Source: SpSt-77 sp049972045
Lineage (GTDB): Bacteria; Chloroflexota; Anaerolineae; B4-G1; DUEL01
DNA: 47,622 nucleotides
Reading direction: 5' to 3'
Assembly (NCBI GenBank): GCA_049972045.1
Contig: JBMFKS010000007.1
Span: 1 to 47,622 of the forward strand
Under the pieces are notes generated by a model, which had not been told where the DNA came from, searched no databases, and was given only the letters and a program-made list of their open reading frames with translations. This document shows positions 15,601 to 23,184 of the stretch, piece by piece. Position numbers and translations under genes: made by a program. Each line of letters begins with the position of its first letter. Position 1 is the stretch's first letter.

Positions 15601-16942
15601 TGCGGGTGTGGCGCAGGCGGAGAGCCTGCGCTCCTCGCCCGCGCCGTGCCCCCACTGCGGCGGCCTGGGCTACGTCCGGGCCGACGTTCCGGTGGACCAC
15701 CCCGATTTCGGCAAACTCATCCCCTGTGTCTGCCGCCTGGCCGAGGTGGAGCGGCGCCGTCTGGCCCAACTGCGGGCGATGGGGCAATTGGCGGCGCTGG
15801 CCCACATGACCTTTGAGACCTTCGTCCCCGAGGGGCAGGGCCTCCCGCCGGATAAGCGGGCCAACCTGCGCCACGCGTATGAGACGGCCCGGGAGTTTGC
15901 CGAAAACCCCACCGGCTGGCTGGTCTTGCGCGGCGGCTACGGCTGCGGCAAGACCCACCTGGCCGCCGCCATCGCCAACCGTTGCGTGGAGCGCGGCCAG
16001 CCCGTCCTCTTCGTCACCGTCCCGGACCTCCTGGACCATCTGCGGGCCACCTTCGGCCCCACCAGCCCCGTCCGCTACGACCAGCGCTTTGAGGAAGTCC
16101 GCACCGCCCCCGTGCTGATTCTGGACGACCTGGGCACCGAGGCCCCATCCCCCTGGGCGCAGGAGAAACTCTTCCAGATTCTGAACTACCGGTACAACGC
16201 CCGGCTGCCCACCGTCATCACCACCAACCACGCCCTGGAGGACCTGCCGCTGCGCATCCGCTCCCGCCTGGCCGACCCCGACCTGACGCGCATCGTCACC
16301 ATTCTGGCGCCCGACTACCGCCAGGCGGGCATCTCTGCCGATCTTTCGGACCTGAGCAGTCTCCACCTGCACGCCGATCAGACGTTTGAGACCTTTGACC
16401 TGCGGGAGAAGGAACTGCCGCGGGAGGAAGCGGAGAATCTGCGGAAGGCCGTGGAACTGGCCCGGGCCTACGCCCAGGACCCCCGGGGCTGGCTGATTTT
16501 CACCGGCACCTACGGCTGCGGGAAGACCCATCTGGCGGCGGCCATCGCCAACTTCCGGGCCCGGCAGGGCTATCCGGTCCTCTTCGTCGTTGTGCCGGAC
16601 CTGCTGGACCACCTGCGGGCGGCCTTCGGCCCCACCAGTCCCGTCTCCTTTGATCGGCGGTTTGACGAAGTGCGGCGGGCCCCGTTCCTGGTGCTGGACG
16701 ACCTGGGGACCGAATCGGCCACGCCGTGGGCGCGGGAGAAGATGTACCAGATTTTTGACTACCGCTACAACGCGCGCCTGCCGACCATCATCACCGCGGC
16801 GACGCCCATCAAGGACCTGGACCCCCGTCTGGCGGCGCGCCTCCAGGACGAGACGCGCTGTATCCACTTCGCCATCCTGGCTCCGGCCTATCGCGGGAAG
16901 GCGGAGCGGCGGCAACGGCGGCCGACACGAGGCAGACCGTAA
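15515..16942 (+). CDS. tandem DnaC/DnaI-type helicase-loader ATPase (two AAA+ domains in one chain)
   Basis: 475 residues. A possible zinc site (C45, C48, C71, C73) precedes two homologous ATPase domains. Walker A is GGYGCGKT at 140-147 and GTYGCGKT at 331-338; Walker B is LILDDLGTE at about 201-209 and LVLDDLGTE at 392-400. Both keep the VPDLLDHLRA and FGPTSPV segments. The first has the sensor-1 asparagine (VITTN) and an RSRL arginine. The second reads IITAA in place of sensor 1. Known DnaC/DnaI/IstB proteins have one such domain. Start chosen at 15515 with GGAG 9 bases upstream; this overlaps the DnaD-like gene in another frame. Confidence 0.88.
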   Translation: MPKEERTKSVGEVLKTAAATLRESTSATDAGVAQAESLRSSPAPCPHCGGLGYVRADVPVDHPDFGKLIPCVCRLAEVERRRLAQLRAMGQLAALAHMTFETFVPEGQGLPPDKRANLRHAYETAREFAENPTGWLVLRGGYGCGKTHLAAAIANRCVERGQPVLFVTVPDLLDHLRATFGPTSPVRYDQRFEEVRTAPVLILDDLGTEAPSPWAQEKLFQILNYRYNARLPTVITTNHALEDLPLRIRSRLADPDLTRIVTILAPDYRQAGISADLSDLSSLHLHADQTFETFDLREKELPREEAENLRKAVELARAYAQDPRGWLIFTGTYGCGKTHLAAAIANFRARQGYPVLFVVVPDLLDHLRAAFGPTSPVSFDRRFDEVRRAPFLVLDDLGTESATPWAREKMYQIFDYRYNARLPTIITAATPIKDLDPRLAARLQDETRCIHFAILAPAYRGKAERRQRRPTRGRP

Positions 16943-17065
16943 CCATCCCGGGTTTTAGAACCATGCCGTCCCTCGTTGCCATAAGGCCCGCCAGACGCTG
17001 GACTGGACACCCCGTCACTCCACCCTCTCGGCCCTTCGGGCATTTTATCAAAAGGGAGGCCCCCC

Positions 17066-17728
17066 ATGAACCGACGCACCGACCTGCTCATCGGCATCAC
17101 GATGGCCCTGACGATAGGGGAAGTCACCCTGACCGGGCTGGTCTTTCGTCGTCCCTGGCTCTTCTCCGCCATTGCCTGGCAGATGGTGTTGACCTACGTT
17201 GTTTACATCCTCATCACCCGCAACCGGGTCCTCTTCCGCCTGCTTCTCTTCGGCCTGGCCTGCGGTATCCCGCAACTGGCGACCGATTGGTATCATAGCC
17301 GGGTGGTCCACACCCTGGTTTACGATTATGCCCTCTTCCGCGTCCTGGACACTCCGGATTACATCATCGCTGGATGGGGGTTCGCCTTCACCCAGTTGGG
17401 CTACCTGGTTCTACGGCTTCGGCCACGCCTGGGGATACCCACTGTCGCTTTGCTGATGGCGACGGGTGGCACGGTGATTCATTCGTGGTACGAGGAGATG
17501 GCCTACCTGGCCAATGCCTGGCGATACGTCAACGCCTCTCTCATCGGCCACGTCAGCGTTTGGGTCGTGGTCTCATTCTTTTTCATTATCGCCACCGTCG
17601 CGCTGTTGACCGCGCGGTTGGGCAGGGAAAAACGGTGGGGGTACTGGGTGATAGGGGGATTGGTCAACGGCGTGGGGATTTTCGTCTACTCGGCCATTGC
17701 CGTCGCCTTGCTGCGCTGGGTGCCGTAG
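17066..17728 (+). CDS. polytopic membrane protein of unknown function
   Basis: 220 residues with about six hydrophobic helices. Conserved-looking features include a DWYHS motif after TM3 and HSWYEEMAY before a later helix; paired His/Asp/Glu near the membrane surface could bind metal or act catalytically, but this is speculation. AGGGAGG lies 7 bases before the ATG. It stands alone, 123 bases after the ATPase gene. A short GC stem with ATTTTA (17031-17046) precedes it. Confidence 0.85.
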   Translation: MNRRTDLLIGITMALTIGEVTLTGLVFRRPWLFSAIAWQMVLTYVVYILITRNRVLFRLLLFGLACGIPQLATDWYHSRVVHTLVYDYALFRVLDTPDYIIAGWGFAFTQLGYLVLRLRPRLGIPTVALLMATGGTVIHSWYEEMAYLANAWRYVNASLIGHVSVWVVVSFFFIIATVALLTARLGREKRWGYWVIGGLVNGVGIFVYSAIAVALLRWVP

Positions 17729-17951
17729 CAATGGACGGTTGAAAACGAGGTTCTTTGGGAATTTGCGTGGTCGCCTCTCGGTTTATGAATGTAGCGCAGG
17801 CTGTTAGCCTGTCTCGCAGGCCTGGCGGCCTGCGCTACAGGCCCGGCGGCCTGCGCTACAAGGGCGCTCGTAGAAGCGGAGTGGCGCCGCTCGTCGTCCG
17901 CCCCGCAGCGCAGCGGAGTGGCGCCGGAAGCGGCACTTCACTCCGCACTAC

Positions 17952-18093
17952 TGGTCAGTCAAGTTTATACTTATTATGGGTCCGAATGGCCGACGCGGCC
18001 AGGGGCCCATGCAGGCCACAAGGCGTAGGGCAACTGCTCGCAGTTGCCCTACTGGAGGGCGCAAAGACCCACAAAAGGGCTGTTGACAAACCA
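17952..18093 (-). mobile_element. MITE-like element, family 1, copy 1
   Basis: 142 bases with ends TGGTCAGTCAA and TTGACAAACCA (imperfect inverted repeats), flanked by CTAC on both sides (17948-17951 and 18094-18097), which looks like a 4-base target duplication. The interior carries the palindrome GTAGGGCAACTG...GTTGCCCTAC and the string AAAGACCCACAAAAGGGC, both shared with the other copies. Confidence 0.75.
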
Positions 18094-18259
18094 CTACGAA
18101 CAGCGGCACTTCACCGCACTACGAACAGCGGCACTTCGCCGCACTACGAACAGCAGGCCCCCTCGCTGGGGCTCGGGGGGGCCGGCGGCCCGCGCTCCGT
18201 CGCAACTCATTTACGGGGGGCGTATTCCCTCACCACGGGGATTCCCCGAGAGCCAAAAG

Positions 18260-18292
18260 GGGGCGTGCGGCGGCGCCGCCGCCGCACGCCCC
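18260..18292 (-). terminator. 15-bp perfect GC hairpin downstream of the YhaM-like gene
   Basis: GGGGCGTGCGGCGGC (18260-18274) pairs perfectly with GCCGCCGCACGCCCC (18278-18292) around a 3-base loop. On the minus strand it lies 28 bases after the gene's stop and is followed by CCTTTTGG, only a short T run. It may be a terminator or a repeat used as one. Confidence 0.5.
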
Positions 18293-18320
18293 TCTCTTCC
18301 CCCTCGGGCGGACCCGCACT

Positions 18321-19316
18321 TTACTCCAGCCGCCCCTCCTCCTCCACCGCTAACTCTTCCTCCTCCCGGCCGGCGTAGAGATAGCGGCCCAGCAGAGTGT
18401 CGTACTCCGTCCAGGGTTTGCTGGGGTCGCGGCGGGTGGCGATGAGGCGCTGGAACCGGTTCACCTGTGCGCTGAGGTCCTCCACGTAGTGCAGGGCCGC
18501 CGCCTCCAGCGTGTGGGGCCGACGGGGAGAGCCCCACTCATGCCGCCCGTGGTGGCTCACGATCATGTGCCGCAGCCGCAGCGCCAGGTCGGGCGGAAAG
18601 TTCGGCATCCCCTCCAGCACCCGGTCCACCATCTCCAGCGACATCACCACATGCCCCAGCAGCCGCCCCTCATCGGAGTACTCTATGCCCATCTCCCAGG
18701 TGTACTCCCGGATCTTGCCAATGTCGTGCAGGAGCGCGCCGGTCAACAAAAGGTCCCGATGAATCTGGGGGTAGAGCGTCAGCAGGTGGCGGGAGAGGGA
18801 GATGACCTCCACGGTGTGCTCCAGCAGTCCCCCCAGATACGCGTGGTGGACCCGCCGCGCGGCCGGGGCCTGGGAGAAGCGGGCGACGAACTCCGGGTCG
18901 TCAAAGAAGGATGAGAGCAACGCTCGCAGGTGAGGGTTCTCCACCTCGGCCATCGCCGCCCGGACCTCCTCCAGCATCTGGGCCACGTCCCGCTCGGTGG
19001 CGGGGATCATGTCCGCCCGGTCGTACTCTCCCTCCTTCGCGGGGCGGATCTTTTCCACGATAATCTGCCAGCGGTCCAGGTACTCCTCCACCCGCCCCAG
19101 TACCTTGACCACCTGTCCGGACTCCAGGCGGCGGTCCACCTCCGGCGCGCCCTCCCAGACGCGCGCCAGAATCTCCCCGGTCCGATCGGAGAGGATGAGG
19201 GTGAGGAATTCTCCCCGGGTGCGGTCCCGGAAGGGCTCCCGTTGCTTGCGGCGCAGCAGGAAGAAACTGAGCACCCGGGCGCCGGGGCGCAGGTCACGGA
19301 CGAACTGTTTCTTCAT
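18321..19316 (-). CDS. YhaM-like 3'-5' exoribonuclease (OB fold plus HD domain)
   Basis: 331 residues. An N-terminal nucleic-acid-binding OB fold (residues about 15-95, FLTLILSDRTGEILARVWEG) is followed by an HD phosphohydrolase domain (residues about 160-280) with metal ligands in H-H-A-Y-L-GGLLEHT, LLHDIGKI and MIVSHHG. This is the layout of Bacillus YhaM, which trims RNA and ssDNA from the 3' end. The start overlaps the upstream GTPase gene by 23 bases, with AAGGAGGG 8 bases before the ATG. Confidence 0.88.
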   Translation of the reverse strand: MKKQFVRDLRPGARVLSFFLLRRKQREPFRDRTRGEFLTLILSDRTGEILARVWEGAPEVDRRLESGQVVKVLGRVEEYLDRWQIIVEKIRPAKEGEYDRADMIPATERDVAQMLEEVRAAMAEVENPHLRALLSSFFDDPEFVARFSQAPAARRVHHAYLGGLLEHTVEVISLSRHLLTLYPQIHRDLLLTGALLHDIGKIREYTWEMGIEYSDEGRLLGHVVMSLEMVDRVLEGMPNFPPDLALRLRHMIVSHHGRHEWGSPRRPHTLEAAALHYVEDLSAQVNRFQRLIATRRDPSKPWTEYDTLLGRYLYAGREEEELAVEEEGRLE

Positions 19317-20340
19317 GGGACGGCCCTCCTTCTGGCGGGACGGCCCTCCGGCGCGGGCGGCGCATCTGGCGGTAACGGGCGCGCAGTTGGGCCGGTGTCA
19401 GCCGTTTGCCGGTCTCAAAGTACAGGGCGGCCACTTCCCCGATGGCCCACGTGCCCAGTCCGGTCACCACTCCGGCGATCACCCAGCCGGGACCGGGGAG
19501 GACTTTGGCCAGTTGCCCGGCCAGGAAGCGCAGCCCCACCCCTCCGGCGATGGTGGTGAGGAGTTCCTTCGCGTGGCGGACGGAGAGGGACTCGCCGTAG
19601 ATGGCGGCGATGCGCAGGACCATCCGCACCTGTCCGGCCAGGAGGAAGGGGACATCCAGTCCGGGCACGGGCTCGGCGGCGATGATGCCGTTGAGGGTGG
19701 CCGCGCTGCGGATGAGTCGCTCGGCCAACTGCCGCCGATAGGCCGGAAGCGCCCGCCCCAGCGCGACGGCGATCCAGGGGTGGGATTCCACAATGGCCGG
19801 GATGAGGCGGTCCGCCACACCGGCCCCAGCGCGGGCACAGATCGGAATGGGCTCCACGCCCAGTTTCCGCCGGGCGTCCTCCAAGACGGCGGGGAGTTCC
19901 CGCCGCACCAGGTCTATCTTGTTGAGCGCCACAATCACCGGCAGACCGGTAGCCCGCAGCGACTGGTAAATCTCGTCGTCTGACTGGCGGATACCTGCGG
20001 CGGCGTCCAGGAGAAAGACGACCACGTCGGCTTTTTCGGCGGCGCGGCGGGCGATTTCCGCCCGGTCCATCCCGCCCACCTCGCCGAAGCCGGGGGTGTC
20101 CACCAGGACGAAGGGGCCGAACCGTTCCTCCAGCACCCTCTGGGTGGTGCCGGGGACGGCGGTGACGGGAGAGACCCGGCGGCCCATCATCTGGTTGAAG
20201 AGGGTGGACTTGCCGGAGTTGACCGGTCCGACGATGGCCAGGCGGGCGGCGGCCTCCCGCTGGACCGCCACAGAGAGTTCATCCCAATCCAGGGCCTGGA
20301 GCAGGCCCCGCAGGTCGGCGAGACGGGCAGGAAGTTTCAT
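19294..20340 (-). CDS. Era-like GTPase with a C-terminal DUF697-type membrane-associated region
   Basis: 348 residues. G motifs are clear: G1 GPVNSGKSTLFN, G2 T in GTTQ, G3 DTPGFGEV, G4 NKID, and a G5-like ICARAG. After about residue 190 there is a hydrophobic, glycine-rich half (FLLAGQVRMVLRIAAIYGES; then GWVIAGVVTGLGTWAIGE) that resembles DUF697 and could contact the membrane. Substrate and partner are unknown. It sits 11 bases after the dehydrogenase gene and overlaps the YhaM-like gene, so the three form one operon. Confidence 0.85.
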   Translation of the reverse strand: MKLPARLADLRGLLQALDWDELSVAVQREAAARLAIVGPVNSGKSTLFNQMMGRRVSPVTAVPGTTQRVLEERFGPFVLVDTPGFGEVGGMDRAEIARRAAEKADVVVFLLDAAAGIRQSDDEIYQSLRATGLPVIVALNKIDLVRRELPAVLEDARRKLGVEPIPICARAGAGVADRLIPAIVESHPWIAVALGRALPAYRRQLAERLIRSAATLNGIIAAEPVPGLDVPFLLAGQVRMVLRIAAIYGESLSVRHAKELLTTIAGGVGLRFLAGQLAKVLPGPGWVIAGVVTGLGTWAIGEVAALYFETGKRLTPAQLRARYRQMRRPRRRAVPPEGGPSHEETVRP

Positions 20341-20351
20341 GGCGAAAGGAC

Positions 20352-21305
20352 TCAGTATCCCGCCTGCTTATCCACGACGTTGAGCAACGGTTCGCCCACG
20401 ACGTACCGGCGCAGGTTCTCCAGGAAGAGGTCTATCTCCCGTTCCTCTATGTAGGGTGAACTCCAGGAGTTGTGGGGGGTGATGATGACGTTGGGCAGGT
20501 CCCAGAGGGGGCTCTCCGGCGGGAGCGGTTCCTCCACAAAGACGTCCAGGCAGGCTCCGCCGATGCGTCCGGCCCGCAGCGCCTCTACCAGGGCCTCTTC
20601 GTCCACGATAGCGCCGCGAGAGATGTTGATCAGCCAGGCGTCGGGCTTCATAGCCGCCAGTTCGGCCCGCCCGATCATCCCGCGCGTCTGGGCCGTCAGC
20701 GGCACAGCGATGACGACGAAATCGGAGCGGGCCAGTAGGTCGTGCAGCCGATCCGGGGGCAGAACCTCATCGGCGACGTCGCTGAGGGCGGGTCGGCGTC
20801 GGAGGCCCAGGACGCGCATACCGAACGCGCGACAGAGCCGGGCCACCTCCGTGCCAATGTCCCCCAGGCCAACGATGCCCACCGTCAGGCCGCGCAGTTC
20901 CCGCAGGGGCCGTTTCTCCCAGCGGTGTTCCCGCTGCAGGGCCCAGAATTCCGGCATCCGCTTGACCACTGCCAGGATGTAGGCCATGACCGTCTCGGCG
21001 ATGGGGACGTTGAAGACGCCGCTGGCATTGGTCAGGATGGTGTCCGAATCCCGCAGTTCGGGGAAGAGGAGATGGTCTACTCCGGCGCTGATGGTGTGGA
21101 CCCAGCGCAGGTTGGGGATGCGGGTCAGGATGCGGCGGGTGGCTTCCGGGTCCAGCCCCCAGCGGAGGAAGAGCACATCCGCCCCCTCCAGGCTTTCGGC
21201 GATCTCCCCATCGGGCCCGACAGGGACGATTTCGCAATCGGGAGCAATCTGGCAGACGGACTCCCGCAGGTGTTCAATCAGGTGGTCAGGAAGGAGAAGT
21301 TTCAT
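20352..21305 (-). CDS. D-2-hydroxyacid dehydrogenase, NAD-dependent
   Basis: 317 residues. The Rossmann motif GLGDIGTEVARLCRAFGM and the catalytic triad are present: Arg in NISRGAIVDE, Glu in VFVEEPLPPES, His in ITPHNSWSS. The family reduces or oxidises 2-keto/2-hydroxy acids such as glyoxylate, phosphoglycerate or hydroxypyruvate; the substrate cannot be assigned. It lacks the ACT domain of classical SerA. The tRNA-Val gene ends about 33 bases upstream and may be on the same transcript. Confidence 0.9.
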   Translation of the reverse strand: MKLLLPDHLIEHLRESVCQIAPDCEIVPVGPDGEIAESLEGADVLFLRWGLDPEATRRILTRIPNLRWVHTISAGVDHLLFPELRDSDTILTNASGVFNVPIAETVMAYILAVVKRMPEFWALQREHRWEKRPLRELRGLTVGIVGLGDIGTEVARLCRAFGMRVLGLRRRPALSDVADEVLPPDRLHDLLARSDFVVIAVPLTAQTRGMIGRAELAAMKPDAWLINISRGAIVDEEALVEALRAGRIGGACLDVFVEEPLPPESPLWDLPNVIITPHNSWSSPYIEEREIDLFLENLRRYVVGEPLLNVVDKQAGY

Positions 21306-21338
21306 GGCTACAACCCAGGCAACCGCTATGAGGAGAGT

Positions 21339-21411
21339 GGGCGGTACAGGACTTGAACCTGTGGCCTCCTCCTTGTAAGGGAGGCGCTCTGACCGACTGA
21401 GCTAACCGCCC
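21339..21411 (-). tRNA. tRNA-Val (anticodon UAC)
   Basis: The 73-base cloverleaf folds fully: acceptor stem GGGCGGT/ACCGCCC, D arm with AGCTCAGTCGGTCAGAGC, anticodon stem CCTCC/GGAGG with loop CTTACAA (anticodon TAC), and T arm ACAGG TTCAAGT CCTGT. CCA is not encoded. It reads GUA (and, by wobble, other valine) codons. Confidence 0.97.
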
Positions 21412-21422
21412 AGCATAGAACG

Positions 21423-21560
21423 TGTAACTATTCAGGGGTCATTGCGAGCCGCCCGTCAGGGCGGCGAAGCAATCCCCCGACAGTCAACCGGTGATTGCTT
21501 CGGGCACTTCGTGCCCTCGCAATGACAGAAACCTCCTCTTTGGATGGCTGAACAGTTACA
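21423..21560. mobile_element. MITE-like element, family 2, carrying an ATTGCGAG repeat
   Basis: The ends TGTAACTATTCAG (21423-21435) and CTGAACAGTTACA (21548-21560) are 13-base inverted repeats with one mismatch. Inside, 21438-21526 is a second inverted structure, GTCATTGCGAG...GAAGCAATC with GATTGCTTC...CTCGCAATGAC, a repeat type common in many bacterial genomes. There is no gene. It lies between der and the tRNA. Confidence 0.65.
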
Positions 21561-21665
21561 AAATCATAACACGTTTTTGGGGGAAGTCAATCCGCTTTCT
21601 CCTGGGTTTGGATCACCCGTTCCGCGCCGCCGACGGTTCATTCGCAACGGATGTTGCCCATGGCG

Positions 21666-23042
21666 TCACTTCTCCTTCCGCCCCCGCGGCCGGAAAACCA
21701 GCCGCAGCGGCACCCCCACGAACGGGTAATACTCCCGAATCCGGTTCTCCAGAAACCGCTCGTAGGAGAAATGGACCAGTTCCGGGTCGTTGACGGAGAA
21801 GACAAACGTGGGCGGCGCGACCTCGGCCTGGGTGACGTAGTAAATCTTCAAGTGTTTCCCCGCCTTCGCGGGCGGCGCGTGCCGGGCGATGGCCTCCCGA
21901 ATCAGCCGGTTCAATTCCCCCGTCGGGATGCGGTAGTGGCGCGCCGCGTGCACCTCCAGCGCCTGCGGAATGACCCGCTCCACTCCCTGTCCCGTCAGCG
22001 CCGAGATGAAGAGGACGGGGACGTAGTCCAGAAACTTGAGCGCCTCCCGCACGTGAGCTGTGTACTCCCGCTGCGTCCCCCGCCCTTTGGGCACCGCGTC
22101 CCATTTGTTGACCAGGACCAGCACGCCGCACCCCTCTTCCAGGATGAACTGGGCTACATGCGCGTCCTGCGCGGTCATCCCTTCGGTGGCATCTATCAGG
22201 AGCAGGGCGACGTCAGCGCGCTGGATGGCCCGCAGCGCCCGCAGCACCGAATACTGCTCCACGCCGGGCCGGACCCGCCCGCGCCGCCGGATGCCCGCCG
22301 TATCAATCAGCGTGATCGGCGTCCCTTCCCATTCCATACGGGTATCTATGGCATCGCGCGTCGTCCCCGGCACCGGGCTGACGATGGCTCGCTCCTCCCC
22401 CAGCAGCCGGTTCAGCAGCGAGGACTTGCCCACGTTGGGCCGGCCCACGATGGCCAACTTGACCGACTCGTCCTCCGGCTCCGCCTCCCACGTCGGCAGC
22501 GCCTGGACCACCCGGTCCAAGAGGTCCGCCACCCCGTAGCCGTGCAGGGCGGAGATGGGATGGACTTCTTCCAGTCCCAGTTCGTAGAACTCCACCGCCG
22601 CTTCCCGCACCCGGGGGCTTTCGGCCTTGTTGGCGGCCAGGAAGACGGGCTTCCGGGAGCGGCGGAGAATGTCGGCGACCTCCCGGTCGGCGGGCGTCGG
22701 GCCGGTCGTGGCGTCGGTCAGGAAGACGACGACGTCGGCCTCGGCGATGGCCTGCTCCGCCTGCGCGCGGATGAGCGGGATGAACGGCGCGGAGTCTTCC
22801 GCCAGCGGCTGGGCGGGCGCGGGCCGCTGCCCCTCGGCCACCCGCTCCGGCCAGACCTCTATCCCGCCCGTATCCACGACGGTGAACAGCACCCCGTTCC
22901 ACTCCGCCGTGGCGTGAAGACGGTCGCGCGTCGTTCCCGGGCGGTCGTCCACCACCGCCAGTTTCCGCCCGACGATGCGGTTGAACAGGGTGGACTTGCC
23001 CACATTGGGCCGTCCGACCAGAGCAACTATGGGTTTTGGCAT
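21666..23042 (-). CDS. der: ribosome-assembly GTPase Der (EngA)
   Basis: 458 residues with two GTPase domains in tandem, each with full motifs: GRPNVGKSTLFN, DTGG and NKAE in the first; GRPNVGKSSLLN, DTAG and NKWD in the second. A KH-like C-terminal domain follows, ending in the basic FRPRGRKEK. Needed for 50S subunit maturation. AGGTG lies 6 bases before the ATG. Upstream is a triple hairpin repeat (23101-23184). Confidence 0.97.
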   Translation of the reverse strand: MPKPIVALVGRPNVGKSTLFNRIVGRKLAVVDDRPGTTRDRLHATAEWNGVLFTVVDTGGIEVWPERVAEGQRPAPAQPLAEDSAPFIPLIRAQAEQAIAEADVVVFLTDATTGPTPADREVADILRRSRKPVFLAANKAESPRVREAAVEFYELGLEEVHPISALHGYGVADLLDRVVQALPTWEAEPEDESVKLAIVGRPNVGKSSLLNRLLGEERAIVSPVPGTTRDAIDTRMEWEGTPITLIDTAGIRRRGRVRPGVEQYSVLRALRAIQRADVALLLIDATEGMTAQDAHVAQFILEEGCGVLVLVNKWDAVPKGRGTQREYTAHVREALKFLDYVPVLFISALTGQGVERVIPQALEVHAARHYRIPTGELNRLIREAIARHAPPAKAGKHLKIYYVTQAEVAPPTFVFSVNDPELVHFSYERFLENRIREYYPFVGVPLRLVFRPRGRKEK

Positions 23043-23100
23043 CGCACACCTTTACAACATATTGATCAACTCGTAGGGGCAGGCCTTGTGCCTGCCCAGC

Positions 23101-23184
23101 CTGCCCTGGGCAACCGCAAGGGTTGCCCCTGCCCTGGGCAACCGCAAGGGTTGCCCCTGCCCTGGGCAACCGCAAGGGTTGCCC
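23101..23184. repeat. three exact 28-bp tandem hairpin units between cdaR and der
   Basis: Units at 23101-23128, 23129-23156 and 23157-23184 each contain GGGCAACC-GCAAG-GGTTGCCC, an 8-bp stem with a 5-base loop. The array starts directly after the cdaR stop (23185). On its der side lies a related hairpin, GGGGCAGGC...GCCTGCCC (about 23076-23096). It could act as a processing or termination signal between the two genes; no T run follows. Confidence 0.85.

Larger units (their letters stand above)
17729..18320. other. repeat island without genes
   Basis: Contents in order: GC-rich direct and inverted copies of GGCGGCCTGCGCTAC (about 17797-17865); GCGGAGTGGCGCCG copies (17877-17930); a MITE-like element (17952-18093); two and a half copies of a 25-base direct repeat beginning CACTACGAACAGCGGCACTT (about 18092-18152); a fragment of the GC-rich repeat found around the rodA-min block (about 18160-18200); and a strong hairpin at 18260-18292. 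No open frame here looks coding. Confidence 0.7.

Noticed and set aside
17755..18378. Plus-strand open frame across the repeat island
   Set aside because: It runs through a MITE, direct repeats and a hairpin, and overlaps the YhaM-like gene; composition is repeat-like.
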